A stretch of DNA of 64,000 bases from Anaerolineae bacterium (lineage in GTDB: Bacteria; Chloroflexota; Anaerolineae; Aggregatilineales; J027): positions 124,001 to 188,000 of the forward strand of contig JAJTXY010000006.1 of assembly GCA_021463865.1 (NCBI GenBank), written 5' to 3'. Below the pieces are notes generated by a model that was given only the letters and a program-made list of their open reading frames with translations, had not been told where the DNA came from and did no database searches. Of the stretch, positions 50,283 to 59,314 are shown in pieces. Within the stretch, counting starts at the first letter, position 1; each line of letters begins with the position of its first letter. The translations under genes were made by a program, and so were the position numbers.

Positions 50283-50885
50283 TTACATTTCGCCCCGCCC
50301 CTGTAAAGCCCGCAGTAGGGTCACAGTATCCACATATTCTAAGTCGCCACCCGAAGGTAAACCCCGTGCTAGGCGGGTAATCTTGATACCCAATGGGGCT
50401 AGTTTTTGTTTGATATACATGGCAGTGGCCTCACCTTCCATATTCGGATTGGTGGCGATGATAACTTCCACGATGCCCTGCGTTTGGGCACGAACAACCA
50501 GTTCTTTAATCCGCAAATCATCCGGGCCGATGCCTTCTACTGGCGAAATCGCGCCATGCAAGACATGATAGAGACCATTAAAACTGCCAGTGCGCTCGAC
50601 GGCCACCACATCGAGAGGGTCTTCGACGACAACGACGGTCGCCCGATCTCGTTTTTCATTTTTGCAAACCACACATGGGTCGTCTTCGGTGATGTTATGA
50701 CAAGTCGAACAGTAGCGCGTTTTGCTTTTTAGGTCAGCTAGAGCCTCTGCCAGCGACAAGGTGATATTGTCCGGCGCACGCAGAAGATAATAGGTGAGGC
50801 GTGAGGCGGTCTTTGGCCCAATCCCCGGCAGGCGTGAAAAGGCTTCGATCAATTTGGTGACAGACGGTGGCAGGACTTGGCTCAT
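50283..50885 (-). CDS. recR: Recombination protein RecR
   Basis: A 200-residue DNA-binding protein that works with RecF and RecO in gap repair. The helix-hairpin-helix is 'FSRLPGIGPKTASRL', the zinc finger 'CSTCHNITEDDPCVVC' with four Cys, and the Toprim domain 'VVVVEDPLDVVAVERTG' to 'IIATNPNMEGEATAMYI'. The C-terminal 'RLARGLPSGGDLEYVDTVTLLRALQGR' is diagnostic. ATG 50885 (MSQVLPPS) gives the usual N-terminus, so the six-residue extension in the track was dropped. It is followed downstream by the CAP gene on the same strand. Confidence 0.95.
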   Translation of the reverse strand: MSQVLPPSVTKLIEAFSRLPGIGPKTASRLTYYLLRAPDNITLSLAEALADLKSKTRYCSTCHNITEDDPCVVCKNEKRDRATVVVVEDPLDVVAVERTGSFNGLYHVLHGAISPVEGIGPDDLRIKELVVRAQTQGIVEVIIATNPNMEGEATAMYIKQKLAPLGIKITRLARGLPSGGDLEYVDTVTLLRALQGRGEM

Positions 50886-50945
50886 GGTGAATTTACATTC
50901 CAAACAGTAACGATTATATGTTCGATTTTACCCCGTAATGGAGGT

Positions 50946-51680
50946 CTATGCTTCATTTTTCGCCAACTCTGCCAGATACCAGCGTTCGGCTTCGGTCAAG
51001 TCGGCGGTTAACAGCATATCCGGGCGGCGTTGCCATGTGCGTTTGAGACTCTCGCGGCGTCGCCATTTTTCCACCTCGGCATGGTGTCCGCTGACCAACA
51101 CATCTGGCACACGTAGCCCTCGAAATTCGGCGGGTTTAGTGTAATGGGGGTATTCCAATAACCCTGTGGCGTGCGAATCCTCACCCGCCCCCCACTGCGC
51201 CCCCAAGACTCCCGGCACGAGGCGCGAAACGGCATCTACAATAACCATCGCCGCCAATTCACCCCCCGTCAGGACATAATCGCCAATGCTGATTTCATCG
51301 GTGGCAACGGTTTGGCGCACCCGTTCGTCGAACCCCTCATAGCGTCCACACACCAAAATCAGGCGGGGATATTGGGCCAATTCTTGTACGACTTTTTGGT
51401 TAAATACTCGACCCTGTGGCGTCATCAAAATTACAGGCGTATGGGTATCCTCACCCCGCACCCTTTCAACGGCACTGACCAACGGTTCGACCTTCATCAC
51501 CATGCCCCCACCACCCCCATAAGGCGTATCATCGGTGGTTTTGTGTTTGTCGGTGGCATGGTCGCGGATATTATGAAGATTGACCTCAATCAAGCCTTTT
51601 TCTTGGGCGCGTTTCAAGATGCTTTCGGTCATTGGGCCTTCAAACATGGCAGGAAAAAGGGTCAGGACGTCAAAACGCAT
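50946..51680 (-). CDS. trmD: tRNA (guanine37-N1)-methyltransferase
   Basis: A 244-residue SPOUT-class enzyme that methylates G37 of tRNAs, preventing frameshifting. Motifs: '[15 protein letters not shown]', '[17 protein letters not shown]', the knotted SAM-binding '[15 protein letters not shown]' and '[27 protein letters not shown]'. I start it at 51680, not 51695, because GAGGAAAA lies nine nt upstream of that ATG and the family N-terminus is [10 protein letters not shown]. It is usually encoded with rpsP and rplS, but here those genes are absent nearby; recR is the neighbour. Confidence 0.95.
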   Translation of the reverse strand: MRFDVLTLFPAMFEGPMTESILKRAQEKGLIEVNLHNIRDHATDKHKTTDDTPYGGGGGMVMKVEPLVSAVERVRGEDTHTPVILMTPQGRVFNQKVVQELAQYPRLILVCGRYEGFDERVRQTVATDEISIGDYVLTGGELAAMVIVDAVSRLVPGVLGAQWGAGEDSHATGLLEYPHYTKPAEFRGLRVPDVLVSGHHAEVEKWRRRESLKRTWQRRPDMLLTADLTEAERWYLAELAKNEA

Positions 51681-51797
51681 GGGGATTTTCCTCAAATATG
51701 CTTATATGCAAAAATTTGCAAAACGCCTGTCACATGCGCGGCAGATGGCAGTGTGCTATATTCTGCCCCCATCAGCCAAATTTTGGGAGTGAGAATT

Positions 51798-53075
51798 ATG
51801 AGCAGTCAGGCGGTTGACCTCATTATCTACAATGCGCGGCAATTATGTACCATGCCCCTGCAAGACAATGGCCCCCAGCGTGGACATCGGCTTGGAGATG
51901 TGGGGATGATTGAAGATGGGGCTGTCGCTATTCACGATGGCGTGATTACGGCGATTGGTACGAGTGACGAGATTTGCCACAGCTATTATTCCGCGACGGT
52001 GCTGGATGTCACCAATCTAGTTGTCACACCCGGCCTGATTGATCCCCACACCCATGCGATTTGGGCCGGGGATCGCGCCGCCGAATTTGAACGCCGTATC
52101 GCCGGAGCGACCTATCAACAATTGATGGCGGAAGGGGGCGGGATTAATTCCACCGTGCGTCAAACCCGTGCCGCTGATCTGGCTACATTGGTTGACCAAA
52201 CCAAACCCCGCCTTGAGCATATGATGCAGTACGGCACAACGACTGTTGAATGCAAAACGGGTTACGGCCTTGAAACGCATACCGAACTCAATATGCTGAA
52301 TGCCATTGCGATTTTGGATGCTGAAATGCCGCTAGATTTAATCCCCACCTTTTTGGGTGCTCATGCTGTGCCTCCCGAATATAAAGACGACCCGGATGCC
52401 TATGTGGATTTGTTGGTGCGTGAAATGATTCCGGCGGCGGGGGAATGGAAATCTGAACACTGGCCCGGAATGTTATTCTGTGATGTGTTTTGTGAAGAGG
52501 GTGCATTTTCGGTTGAGCAGAGTCGCCGAATTTTAGAAGCGGGACAGATGGCGGGTTTGGGTCTCAAAATTCACAGCGACGAATTTGAGGCGCTTGGTGG
52601 GACACGTTTGGCAGTTGAATTAGGGGCGACCTCCGCTGACCATCTGGTGGCGACCAGTGATGAAGAAATCGCCCTGCTTGGTCAATCGAATACCGTTGCC
52701 GTGTCCCTGCCCTGCACGCCGTTTGGCTTGGGCCATCATCATTACAGTCGCGCCATAGATATGCTCGAAGCGGGTGTAGCCGTAGCCATTGCAACAGATT
52801 GCAATCCGGGGACGGCATGGTGTGAAAATATGCAGTTTGCAATGGCATTGGCGACCCGCTATTTACGCCTCACCCCGGCCCAAGCATTGGTCTGCGCGAC
52901 GGTCAACGCGGCCTTTGCGATTGGGCGCGGCGGCGAAGTGGGTACATTGGCGGTAGGCAAACCCGCCGATTTAGTTATATGGGAAATGGATGATTACCGC
53001 CATTTGGGGTATCGCTTTGGTGGAAATTTAGCCAAGACGGTTATCAAGCATGGCAGTGTCGTGTTTGAGCAGTAG
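51798..53075 (+). CDS. hutI: Imidazolonepropionase
   Basis: A 425-residue amidohydrolase that opens 4-imidazolone-5-propionate to N-formimino-L-glutamate in histidine degradation. The metal site is visible: 'GLIDPHTHAIWAG' with HxH, 'LKIHSDEFEALGG', 'SADHLVATSDEE' and 'VAIATDCNPGTAW' with the catalytic Asp. 'GAHAVPPEYK' and 'VECKTGYGLETHTELNML' are HutI hallmarks. The track ORF extends upstream to 51171 inside trmD; I start at ATG 51798 with GGGAGTGAG just upstream. No other hut gene is in the window. It is convergent with rdgB, one nt apart. Confidence 0.92.
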   Translation: MSSQAVDLIIYNARQLCTMPLQDNGPQRGHRLGDVGMIEDGAVAIHDGVITAIGTSDEICHSYYSATVLDVTNLVVTPGLIDPHTHAIWAGDRAAEFERRIAGATYQQLMAEGGGINSTVRQTRAADLATLVDQTKPRLEHMMQYGTTTVECKTGYGLETHTELNMLNAIAILDAEMPLDLIPTFLGAHAVPPEYKDDPDAYVDLLVREMIPAAGEWKSEHWPGMLFCDVFCEEGAFSVEQSRRILEAGQMAGLGLKIHSDEFEALGGTRLAVELGATSADHLVATSDEEIALLGQSNTVAVSLPCTPFGLGHHHYSRAIDMLEAGVAVAIATDCNPGTAWCENMQFAMALATRYLRLTPAQALVCATVNAAFAIGRGGEVGTLAVGKPADLVIWEMDDYRHLGYRFGGNLAKTVIKHGSVVFEQ

Positions 53076-53076
53076 A

Positions 53077-53691
53077 CTATTGCCTCGCTAAGTAGCTTTT
53101 TAAAATCGGTAGTGAGGCTTGTAAGGCCCGCCCGCGATGGCTAATCAGATTTTTTTCGTCAGAGGGCAATTCAGCCAACATCCGACCATCTGGCAGCAAA
53201 AACACGGGATCATAGCCAAAACCATTGCTGCCACGTGGCTCAAACCCGATATGTCCTTCGACCCGCCCCTCTGCAAATTTGGGGGATTGATTGGGTAAGG
53301 CTATCCCAATGACACAGGCAAAATGGGCCGTGCGTTGGGGCATCTCAACATGGGCTAGATTTTTGAGCAGCAGTTGATAGCGGTCTACATCGGAGGCGGC
53401 TTCGGGAGCACCATAACGGGCGGAATAGACCCCCGGCGCACCATTGAGGGCATCCACGACTAAACCAGAATCATCCGCAAGCGTGAGCATCCCGGCGGCG
53501 TTGGCGTATGCTTCAGCTTTGAGGCCAGCGTTCTCTTCAAAGGTCGCGCCCGTTTCCTCAACTTCCATATGCCCCAAGCCGACATCCCACAAAGACAGCC
53601 ACTCGACATCACCGAGGTCATCCAAAATTTCTTGATATTCCTTGAGTTTGCCGGGGTTTTTGGTAGCGACAAGGAGTTTAGTTGTCGACAT
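53077..53691 (-). CDS. rdgB: Non-canonical purine NTP pyrophosphatase (RdgB/HAM1)
   Basis: A 204-residue enzyme that hydrolyses dITP, XTP and related nucleotides to monophosphates, cleaning the nucleotide pool. Signature: 'LVATKNPGKLKEYQEIL' at the N-terminus, 'ETGATFEENAGLKAEAYA', catalytic 'TLADDSGLVVDALNGAPGVYSARYG' and 'EGHIGFEPRGSNGFGYDPVFLL' with 'SHRGRAL' near the end. Length is typical. It is divergent from the AT-rich orphan gene across a 108-nt gap. Confidence 0.95.
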   Translation of the reverse strand: MSTTKLLVATKNPGKLKEYQEILDDLGDVEWLSLWDVGLGHMEVEETGATFEENAGLKAEAYANAAGMLTLADDSGLVVDALNGAPGVYSARYGAPEAASDVDRYQLLLKNLAHVEMPQRTAHFACVIGIALPNQSPKFAEGRVEGHIGFEPRGSNGFGYDPVFLLPDGRMLAELPSDEKNLISHRGRALQASLPILKSYLARQ

Positions 53692-53799
53692 ATTTCCTCT
53701 GTGAAAAACATGAAAAACCGATACTGATGAAACTCAACCTTTTTCGTTTTAGGAAACTGGGTAAAATATATTTATCAAATAGTTGGGAGACATATAAAT

Positions 53800-54417
53800 A
53801 TGGAAATTCTAAATGTAGATCAACTCGGTAATTTTATATTCGCTACTGTAAAAGAAAATTTGCTTGTGGCAGGTGGTCCTGACGCATTCAAAAAGTTTAC
53901 CGAAAGTTGGCTGATTTCAAAAAAACAGAATTATAAAGGAGAGGCATATATCAACCAACTAGAAAATAATTCGGTGTATTTTGTTGAAAGTGCGGTAGCT
54001 ACGATTCACAAAATCGTGCATTATATACATGATGGCAAACCTAAACTTAAACCTAAGAAAGTTCAGGCGTTCGTAGATTATGAAACACGATTTTTAACTA
54101 TAAATAACATTGTAAATCCTATATTAGATTACATACGTGGTGCATCAAATCAAATACCCTTTCAGCTTTCAAATTGGCGATGGGACAAGGTTAAAGCCAT
54201 GCGAGAGGCAAATGATCTTTCAACATATGTTGGCGAATTAGAAATCACCTGCCTTTTTGCTCAAGCAGAAGTAACATTGGCTAGAACTTTTCCCGTAGGC
54301 ATAATGAGTGATCGGAAATGTGCGGGAATTGCCAAAACCATTCCAAACAGTCAAGTCTTTGACACGGTTAATGCGAGATTTCAATTTTTGGCGAATTTCT
54401 TAATGCGAGATACTTAA
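53800..54417 (+). CDS. AT-rich orphan protein, probably horizontally acquired
   Basis: A 205-residue predicted cytosolic protein with no recognisable domain, signal peptide or membrane segment. The gene is strikingly AT-rich compared with its neighbours (many AAA, AAT, TTA, ATA codons), suggesting a recent transfer. It is helical and basic-rich in the middle ('HYIHDGKPKLKPKKVQAF'), with aromatic residues ('NWRWDKVKAMREAND'). TGGGAGA precedes the ATG at 11-17 nt, and TAAAAT/TATATT hexamers 30-50 nt upstream could be a -10. I cannot assign a function. It stands alone, flanked by rdgB and the DUF3048 gene. Confidence 0.6.
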   Translation: MEILNVDQLGNFIFATVKENLLVAGGPDAFKKFTESWLISKKQNYKGEAYINQLENNSVYFVESAVATIHKIVHYIHDGKPKLKPKKVQAFVDYETRFLTINNIVNPILDYIRGASNQIPFQLSNWRWDKVKAMREANDLSTYVGELEITCLFAQAEVTLARTFPVGIMSDRKCAGIAKTIPNSQVFDTVNARFQFLANFLMRDT

Positions 54418-54578
54418 TTTACCCTCATCTAAAATAAATCATAAAATTTCAATTCAATAGATTCTCCTTCACTATAACTGCTGCCGTTTAGAAATAGCCA
54501 AGATGTCGTGGTTGCCAGATTGGGGTAATCATGACTATCCTCAAACTCTAGTGCAAAACGATTGAAAGGTGATTCGGC

Positions 54579-55691
54579 ATGAAATCAACACGTCTATGGT
54601 TTGGCATTTTCACCGTATTTCTGCTGGGGTTAACGGGGATTGGCCTAGTCAGTTCCGCCCCAAACGCAAGCAGATTAGCGGATGTTGCCACGCCCACTCC
54701 AGCCAGTGCCACCGCCACGCCAATACCCAGTGCAATTGGCCCGAGCTTTGCTGCGAATGTTAATCCATTAACCGGGCTGACTGTCACTGACCCATCTGTG
54801 TTAGACCGCCGCCCCATCGCTGTCAAGGTGAGTAATGCCCCGGCATCGGTGCGTCCCCAAGCAGGTTTGGCCTATGCCGATATTGTGTTTGAGCATTATC
54901 TTGAGGCCAATTACACCCGCTATACAGCACTGTTTTATGGCAATTCGGTCGAGCGGGTGGGGTCGGTTCGCAGTGCCCGCCTGATTGATTTGCAGATTCC
55001 GCGTATGTACCAAGCGATTTTGGCTTTTGCGGGGGCGAGTGGGCCAGTGCGTGAGCGCATTTTGAACAGTGCCTTTGCGGATCGTGCCCTTGAAGGAGTG
55101 ACGACGGGCCAGCCACGCTTTTTCCGTGACCCATTGATTCCCGTGCCCGATAATCTTTTTGCGAATCCAGCTAAAATCTGGGAACGGACCGCCCGTGATG
55201 GACAAAATGTTCGCCCCGTTCTTGACGGTATGGTCTTTTTGCAGGACGTTCCGCCAAATCCCGACGGAACAGCGAATGACATCACGATTGCTTACGGGCC
55301 GGATACGGTGCGCTGGCATTATGACGCCGAGGCTGGTCTATACTATCGCTTTGTAGACGATGAACTGCATGTGGATGCGCTGGATGAGACGCCCATTACC
55401 GCCGCCAATGTGGTCATTTTGGGCGTTAACCATGTGACCGATTACACGATCATCGAACATCAAGTGGGGGACGCCAAAAACTATTCCATCGAAATTCAGC
55501 TTTGGACATTGGGGCCAGCCACCATTTTCCGCGATGGGCAGCGTTATGAAGGGCGCTGGCATCGTTGGCAGGATGAGGTGGTGCTGACCTTTTGGCGTGA
55601 CGATTCGATGGTCGAGCGCATGTATCTCAAGCCGGGGGTCACATGGTTTCAAGTCATCCCGTTGGACTTTCAAGGCATGACCATCGAATAA
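54579..55691 (+). CDS. DUF3048-domain secreted protein (YerB-like)
   Basis: A 370-residue exported protein. A hydrophobic signal segment (about 7-27) is followed by an Ala/Thr/Pro-rich linker. The rest is the DUF3048 domain seen in Bacillus YerB and many Chloroflexota: 'NPLTGLTVTDPSVLDRRPIAVKVSNAPASVRPQAGL', 'ADIVFEHYLEANYTRYTALFYG' and 'RVGSVRSARLIDL'. The end is 'VTWFQVIPLDFQGMTIE'. Its biochemical function is unknown; a role in wall or envelope metabolism is suggested by neighbours. It begins the run of four co-directional genes that includes a GH114 glycosidase. Confidence 0.87.
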   Translation: MKSTRLWFGIFTVFLLGLTGIGLVSSAPNASRLADVATPTPASATATPIPSAIGPSFAANVNPLTGLTVTDPSVLDRRPIAVKVSNAPASVRPQAGLAYADIVFEHYLEANYTRYTALFYGNSVERVGSVRSARLIDLQIPRMYQAILAFAGASGPVRERILNSAFADRALEGVTTGQPRFFRDPLIPVPDNLFANPAKIWERTARDGQNVRPVLDGMVFLQDVPPNPDGTANDITIAYGPDTVRWHYDAEAGLYYRFVDDELHVDALDETPITAANVVILGVNHVTDYTIIEHQVGDAKNYSIEIQLWTLGPATIFRDGQRYEGRWHRWQDEVVLTFWRDDSMVERMYLKPGVTWFQVIPLDFQGMTIE

Positions 55692-55722
55692 GCGTTTGGG
55701 ATAGTCAAGGTGTAAAGGGTAT

Positions 55723-56535
55723 ATGAAAAAAACGGCCTGCTTCATCGGATTGATCATCATATTGTTGAGCAGTGGTCAGGTGGTCGCTCAAACAGATGAA
55801 CCGCCTGCCATCTGGCAACCTGCCCCTAGCACGACATGGCAGTGGCAACTCACCGGGGAAATCAATACCACATGGGATGTGGAGATGTACGACATTGACC
55901 TGTTTGATGTCCCGCCGGAAACCATTGATGAACTCCATGAAGCAGGCCGAATGGTGATTTGTTATTTCAGCGCAGGCAGTTTTGAAGATTGGCGACCCGA
56001 TGCCAACCAATTTCCCCCAAATGTTTTGGGCAAGGACTTGGATGACTGGCCCGGTGAGCGCTGGTTAGATATTCGGCAGATTGAGGATTTAGCGCCCATC
56101 ATGACGGCCCGCCTTGACCTCGCAATTGAGAAAAAATGTGATGGGGTCGAGCCGGATAATGTAGATGGTTATACCAACGAGACGGGTTTTCCATTGGACG
56201 GCGATGACCAATTGGCGTATAACCTGTGGTTGGCGGAAGAAGCCCATCAACGAAATCTCTCGATTGGTCTCAAAAACGACCTCAATCAGATTGTTGATCT
56301 CGTGGAATCTTTCGATTGGGTGCTGAACGAGCAGTGTTTTGAATATGATGAATGTGAACTGCTGCTGCCCTTTATTGAAGCAAACAAGGCGGTTTTTGGG
56401 GTGGAATATGTTGAGGAGGGTGGCGATCCAAAAGATTACTGCCCCGTCGCTAATGAATTGGGTTTTTCATGGCTGACCAAGACTTATGATTTAGGGGATA
56501 AGCCGCCGAGCGGATGTTGGGAAGGGAATTTTTAA
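55723..56535 (+). CDS. Secreted GH114-type glycoside hydrolase (endo-alpha-1,4-polygalactosaminidase)
   Basis: A 270-residue exported enzyme with a signal peptide (about 1-23, ends near 'VVAQ'). The TIM-barrel-like catalytic domain shows 'VICYFSAGSFEDWRPD', 'WLDIRQIEDLAPIMTARLDLA' and 'KCDGVEPDNVDGYTNETG', in which the Glu-Pro-Asp and nearby Asp are family acidic residues. 'IGLKNDLNQIVDLVESFDWVLNEQCF' completes it. GH114 members cleave polymers of alpha-1,4-galactosamine, so self-made or foreign exopolysaccharide is a reasonable substrate. The stop codon is immediately followed by the TTG start of the next gene. Confidence 0.85.
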   Translation: MKKTACFIGLIIILLSSGQVVAQTDEPPAIWQPAPSTTWQWQLTGEINTTWDVEMYDIDLFDVPPETIDELHEAGRMVICYFSAGSFEDWRPDANQFPPNVLGKDLDDWPGERWLDIRQIEDLAPIMTARLDLAIEKKCDGVEPDNVDGYTNETGFPLDGDDQLAYNLWLAEEAHQRNLSIGLKNDLNQIVDLVESFDWVLNEQCFEYDECELLLPFIEANKAVFGVEYVEEGGDPKDYCPVANELGFSWLTKTYDLGDKPPSGCWEGNF

Positions 56536-57243
56536 TTGTCTGGTACACCGGTTATTCGGACTGAGCATTTATGTAAATCACTGCCTGTTGGGGGGCAGAT
56601 GTTGGAGATTTTAAAAGACATCACCCTCGATATTTGGCCTCAAGAGATGGTGGCGATTATCGGGCCATCAGGCAGCGGCAAAAGTACCTTGATGGGGCTG
56701 ATGGGGGGTCTCGATTCAGCCACCAGTGGCAAGATATATCTGAATGGCGAGGACATTACCGTCTTGGGCGAACGTGCCCTGACCCGGATGCGAAATCAAA
56801 AAATCGGCTTCGTGTTCCAATATTTTAATCTTGTGCCAACCCTGAACGCGCTCGAAAATGTGATGCTACCCCTACAATATGCTCCTAACAGCCCCCGGCG
56901 GGGTCACAAAAAACGCGCTCAAGAATTGTTGGAAATGCTGAATTTAAGTGAACGCATGAATCACAATGCGCGTCAGTTATCGGGTGGGGAGCAGCAGCGG
57001 GTAGCGATTGCACGGGCACTGGCAAACAACCCCTCGATTTTGCTGTGCGATGAACCCACCGGAAATTTGGATCGGGCATCAACGGCGCTAGTAACAGCGG
57101 CCCTGTTTCAAGTACGCGAAAATACCGGAACGACGGTGGTCGTAGTGACACACAACCCCACATTGGCAAAACGCATGGATCGAATTGTCGAACTTGTTGA
57201 TGGGCAAATCGTACCCTCCCCTGCTACAATTGCCTCCCACTGA
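56536..57243 (+). CDS. ABC transporter ATP-binding protein (MacB/LolD type)
   Basis: A 235-residue ATPase. Walker A is '[17 protein letters not shown]', the signature '[19 protein letters not shown]', Walker B '[12 protein letters not shown]' and the H-loop '[12 protein letters not shown]'. '[21 protein letters not shown]' identifies the LolD/MacB/FtsE-like class, which drives lipoprotein release or membrane remodelling. A TTG start with GAAGGGA nine nt upstream is used, directly after the GH114 stop. No permease gene lies next to it, which is odd; its partner may be encoded elsewhere. Confidence 0.9.
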   Translation: MSGTPVIRTEHLCKSLPVGGQMLEILKDITLDIWPQEMVAIIGPSGSGKSTLMGLMGGLDSATSGKIYLNGEDITVLGERALTRMRNQKIGFVFQYFNLVPTLNALENVMLPLQYAPNSPRRGHKKRAQELLEMLNLSERMNHNARQLSGGEQQRVAIARALANNPSILLCDEPTGNLDRASTALVTAALFQVRENTGTTVVVVTHNPTLAKRMDRIVELVDGQIVPSPATIASH

Positions 57244-57269
57244 ACTACCCATTATGAAAGATTGGTTGA

Positions 57270-58358
57270 ATGGAAACCGAAATTTTGACAAAGCCCACTG
57301 CTGAAGTGGATGAAAAGAAACTCAAGCGTCAAAAACGCGCTCGCACGGCCCTACGCATCTTTGGACGTGTCTTTGAAAAACTCCTCACCCGCACGGTGGT
57401 GACAGGCCTCGAAAACATTCCCAAGCAGGGGCCGGTGTTGTTTGGGCCAAATCATTTTTCGACCTATGACGCGCTCATTTTAATGATTCATCTGCCCAAA
57501 GAGGCCCAATTTGTCGGCCCCGGCGACTTTAAACTACTGTGGCCTGCCAATGTGGTGGTGGAAAATTTAGGGCTGATCTTGACGGATCGTGGCTCGGTAG
57601 ATCGCCACAGTCTTAAGCAGATGGAAGATGTGCTGAAAAATGGCGGGATGTTGGGACTGTTCCCCGAAGGCGGCACATGGGAAAAAGGCATCCATGATGT
57701 CAAATCCGGCGCGGCTTATCTTTCGATGGTGACAGGTGCAACGATTGTGCCGATGTCGTTGGGGGGAACGTATTGGGCATGGGACAACATCCTACGTTTA
57801 AAGCGTCCCCGTATCACGATTCATTTTGGTGAGCCAATTCCGCCAATTCAAACCAGTGGCAACCGCAAAACCCGCCAACAGGAGTTGCAGCAGGCCAGCG
57901 AAGATTTGATGGATCGCATTTACGCCAAACTACCGCCGGAAGACCAAAAACTTTATGACGATGTGCCGCGCAAACGTTACCGTGCTGAATTGGAATTTAT
58001 GCCAGATACATTTAAGCCAGAAAATGTGCCATCTCTCTCAGGTTTAACTGAACTCATCAGCAAGCCAAATTTGTTCTATCCGATGCACCGTAATGCGAAA
58101 TTGCCCTGCCGTCCGTTTGTCCAGCGCAAAGGCCAATTTACCCCTGCTCGTGAATTTCAAGTGGCGGTGTTGGCTTTGCAAGAAGGGTTTAATACGATTT
58201 TTAAAGGCTATCTGGAATATCGGTTGGGGGACGAAAAAGCCGCGCTCATTCGACGCGATTTTGAGGAATTTCTACCCCTGATCGAACAGGCGATTAAAGC
58301 CGATGTCGCCATCAAATTTAAACCGATTGAATGGATGGTTGAAGACGGACAGCAGTAG
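57270..58358 (+). CDS. PlsC-like lysophospholipid acyltransferase with C-terminal extension
   Basis: A 362-residue membrane-associated enzyme. The acyltransferase domain (about residues 40-215) carries the catalytic Hx4D motif 'NHFSTYDALIL', motif II and 'FPEGGTWEKG' (motif III), plus 'VPMSLGGTYWAWD' near motif IV. Its role is probably acylation of lysophosphatidic acid or a related lipid in phospholipid synthesis. The region after ~230 is longer than in plain PlsC and has no named domain: 'LPCRPFVQRKGQFTPAREFQV' through 'LIRRDFEEFLPL'. It begins 26 nt after the ABC ATPase gene and is the last gene of the operon, ending before a bidirectional terminator. Confidence 0.84.
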   Translation: METEILTKPTAEVDEKKLKRQKRARTALRIFGRVFEKLLTRTVVTGLENIPKQGPVLFGPNHFSTYDALILMIHLPKEAQFVGPGDFKLLWPANVVVENLGLILTDRGSVDRHSLKQMEDVLKNGGMLGLFPEGGTWEKGIHDVKSGAAYLSMVTGATIVPMSLGGTYWAWDNILRLKRPRITIHFGEPIPPIQTSGNRKTRQQELQQASEDLMDRIYAKLPPEDQKLYDDVPRKRYRAELEFMPDTFKPENVPSLSGLTELISKPNLFYPMHRNAKLPCRPFVQRKGQFTPAREFQVAVLALQEGFNTIFKGYLEYRLGDEKAALIRRDFEEFLPLIEQAIKADVAIKFKPIEWMVEDGQQ

Positions 58359-58376
58359 AGGGTTCAATAAAAAATA

Positions 58377-58402
58377 ATGGGTGGTCAAAAAGCCACCCAT
58401 TT
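58377..58402. terminator. Bidirectional terminator between the PlsC-like and STAS genes
   Basis: AATGGGTGGT pairs with GCCACCCATT (10 bp, one G-T) around a 6-nt loop. The minus strand then reads ATTTTTTATT, a good T tract for the STAS gene; the plus strand has TTGATTGATTT. Confidence 0.7.
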
Positions 58403-58409
58403 GATTGAT

Positions 58410-58790
58410 TTATGCCCACGCATCACGATTATGCGAATTACGGCGGATTTGGCTGTTGGCAAGTGCCGACTGCCACGATTCATAAATGGGAATAACCAGA
58501 TCAGCGCCGTTTAAATAGAGCGCCTCGTAGACATGCGGTTGGGGTTTTGCCAGCGACATTTGACCGCCCTGACCTGTCACCGTACCACATGCTTCCACTA
58601 AACATCCGATGGCATAGCTAGAGACAAAATCCACCTCTGCCAAATCAATCACGATGTTGAGACCCGGATACTCCTGAATAATGCTCCACAAGATTGGTTC
58701 AATGCCCCGACAGCCCTGTGTATCCAGCCGACCATCAATGACAATCACCGCACTCATACTGGAAACAGCATAGTGTTTGAGAGTAGCCAT
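58410..58790 (-). CDS. STAS-domain anti-anti-sigma-factor-like protein
   Basis: A 126-residue cytosolic protein. The STAS fold (about residues 10-105) shows 'AVIVIDGRLDTQGCRGIEPIL', 'NIVIDLAEVDFVSSYAIGCLVEACG' with the Ser that is phosphorylated in SpoIIAA-like antagonists, and 'GGQMSLAKPQPHVYEALYLNG'. It probably binds a switch kinase or sigma-factor regulator of the RsbW class, but no such gene is near. A C-terminal tail of about 25 residues is basic. It is a one-gene unit between a terminator and a promoter-like AT-rich region. Confidence 0.85.
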   Translation of the reverse strand: MATLKHYAVSSMSAVIVIDGRLDTQGCRGIEPILWSIIQEYPGLNIVIDLAEVDFVSSYAIGCLVEACGTVTGQGGQMSLAKPQPHVYEALYLNGADLVIPIYESWQSALANSQIRRNSHNRDAWA

Positions 58791-58998
58791 ATACTTTCTG
58801 GATAAAGATAATTGCAGGTACCCGATAATAGTACCGTGTACCTATATCATACACGCATTTTTCAAAAATCCATCGGTGTATTACCATAAGACTGTCAGCA
58901 AATTGTCTAAAATTACCCTAAAGTCGGTATCTGGTAAGAGTCTGGCAGGTTTTGGGTGAAAGCCGCCTTACAGATTTTTGGTCTAGGAAAAGCTATGC

Positions 58999-59004
58999 TA
59001 TACT
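58999..59004 (+). promoter_or_regulatory. Possible -10 element of the PxW-protein gene cluster
   Basis: TATACT lies only 8 nt before the ATG at 59012, so the transcript may be leaderless. The -35 region is weak. Confidence 0.35.
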
Positions 59005-59011
59005 GACCACC

Positions 59012-59314
59012 ATGAACGACCAACCACTGGATGCTGAGTTTGCCCAAAACGCCGTTCGCTGGCAGGCGTGGTTGCAAAAACATGGCCTTGAGGGATTGGC
59101 GGACGCCTTATTAGGGGCAAGTGAACCCCTTGCGCCAATTGGGGCACAATTGCTCTATGTGGCACAACCTGCGCTCAGTTTGATAGCGCCGCGCGAAGCC
59201 ATTGGTCGTTGGGCCAGATTACTCGAAACACCGGGGGGACTGGCGTGGCTGCGTGAACAATTAATTCCCGGTGATGCGTTGACTATGAGAGCAGAAGATT
59301 CCGATGGCGAATGA
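59012..59314 (+). CDS. Small helical protein of unknown function
   Basis: A 100-residue soluble protein, mostly alpha-helical with many Ala and Leu ('WQAWLQKHGLEGLADALLGASEPLAPIGAQLLYVAQPAL'). I recognise no domain or motif. The ATG 59012 was preferred to 58952 because the longer frame begins within the apparent promoter. It overlaps the next gene by 11 nt, a sign of translational coupling, and stands at the head of the four-gene cluster ending in the PxW-repeat protein. Charged patches (AREAIGRWARLLE) could mediate binding to that membrane assembly. Confidence 0.6.
   Translation: MNDQPLDAEFAQNAVRWQAWLQKHGLEGLADALLGASEPLAPIGAQLLYVAQPALSLIAPREAIGRWARLLETPGGLAWLREQLIPGDALTMRAEDSDGE

Noticed and set aside
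51171-51797. 209-residue N-terminal extension of HutI in the ORF track
   Set aside because: It overlaps trmD on the opposite strand, contains no known domain, and the ATG at 51798 has a good ribosome-binding site and gives a normal HutI length.
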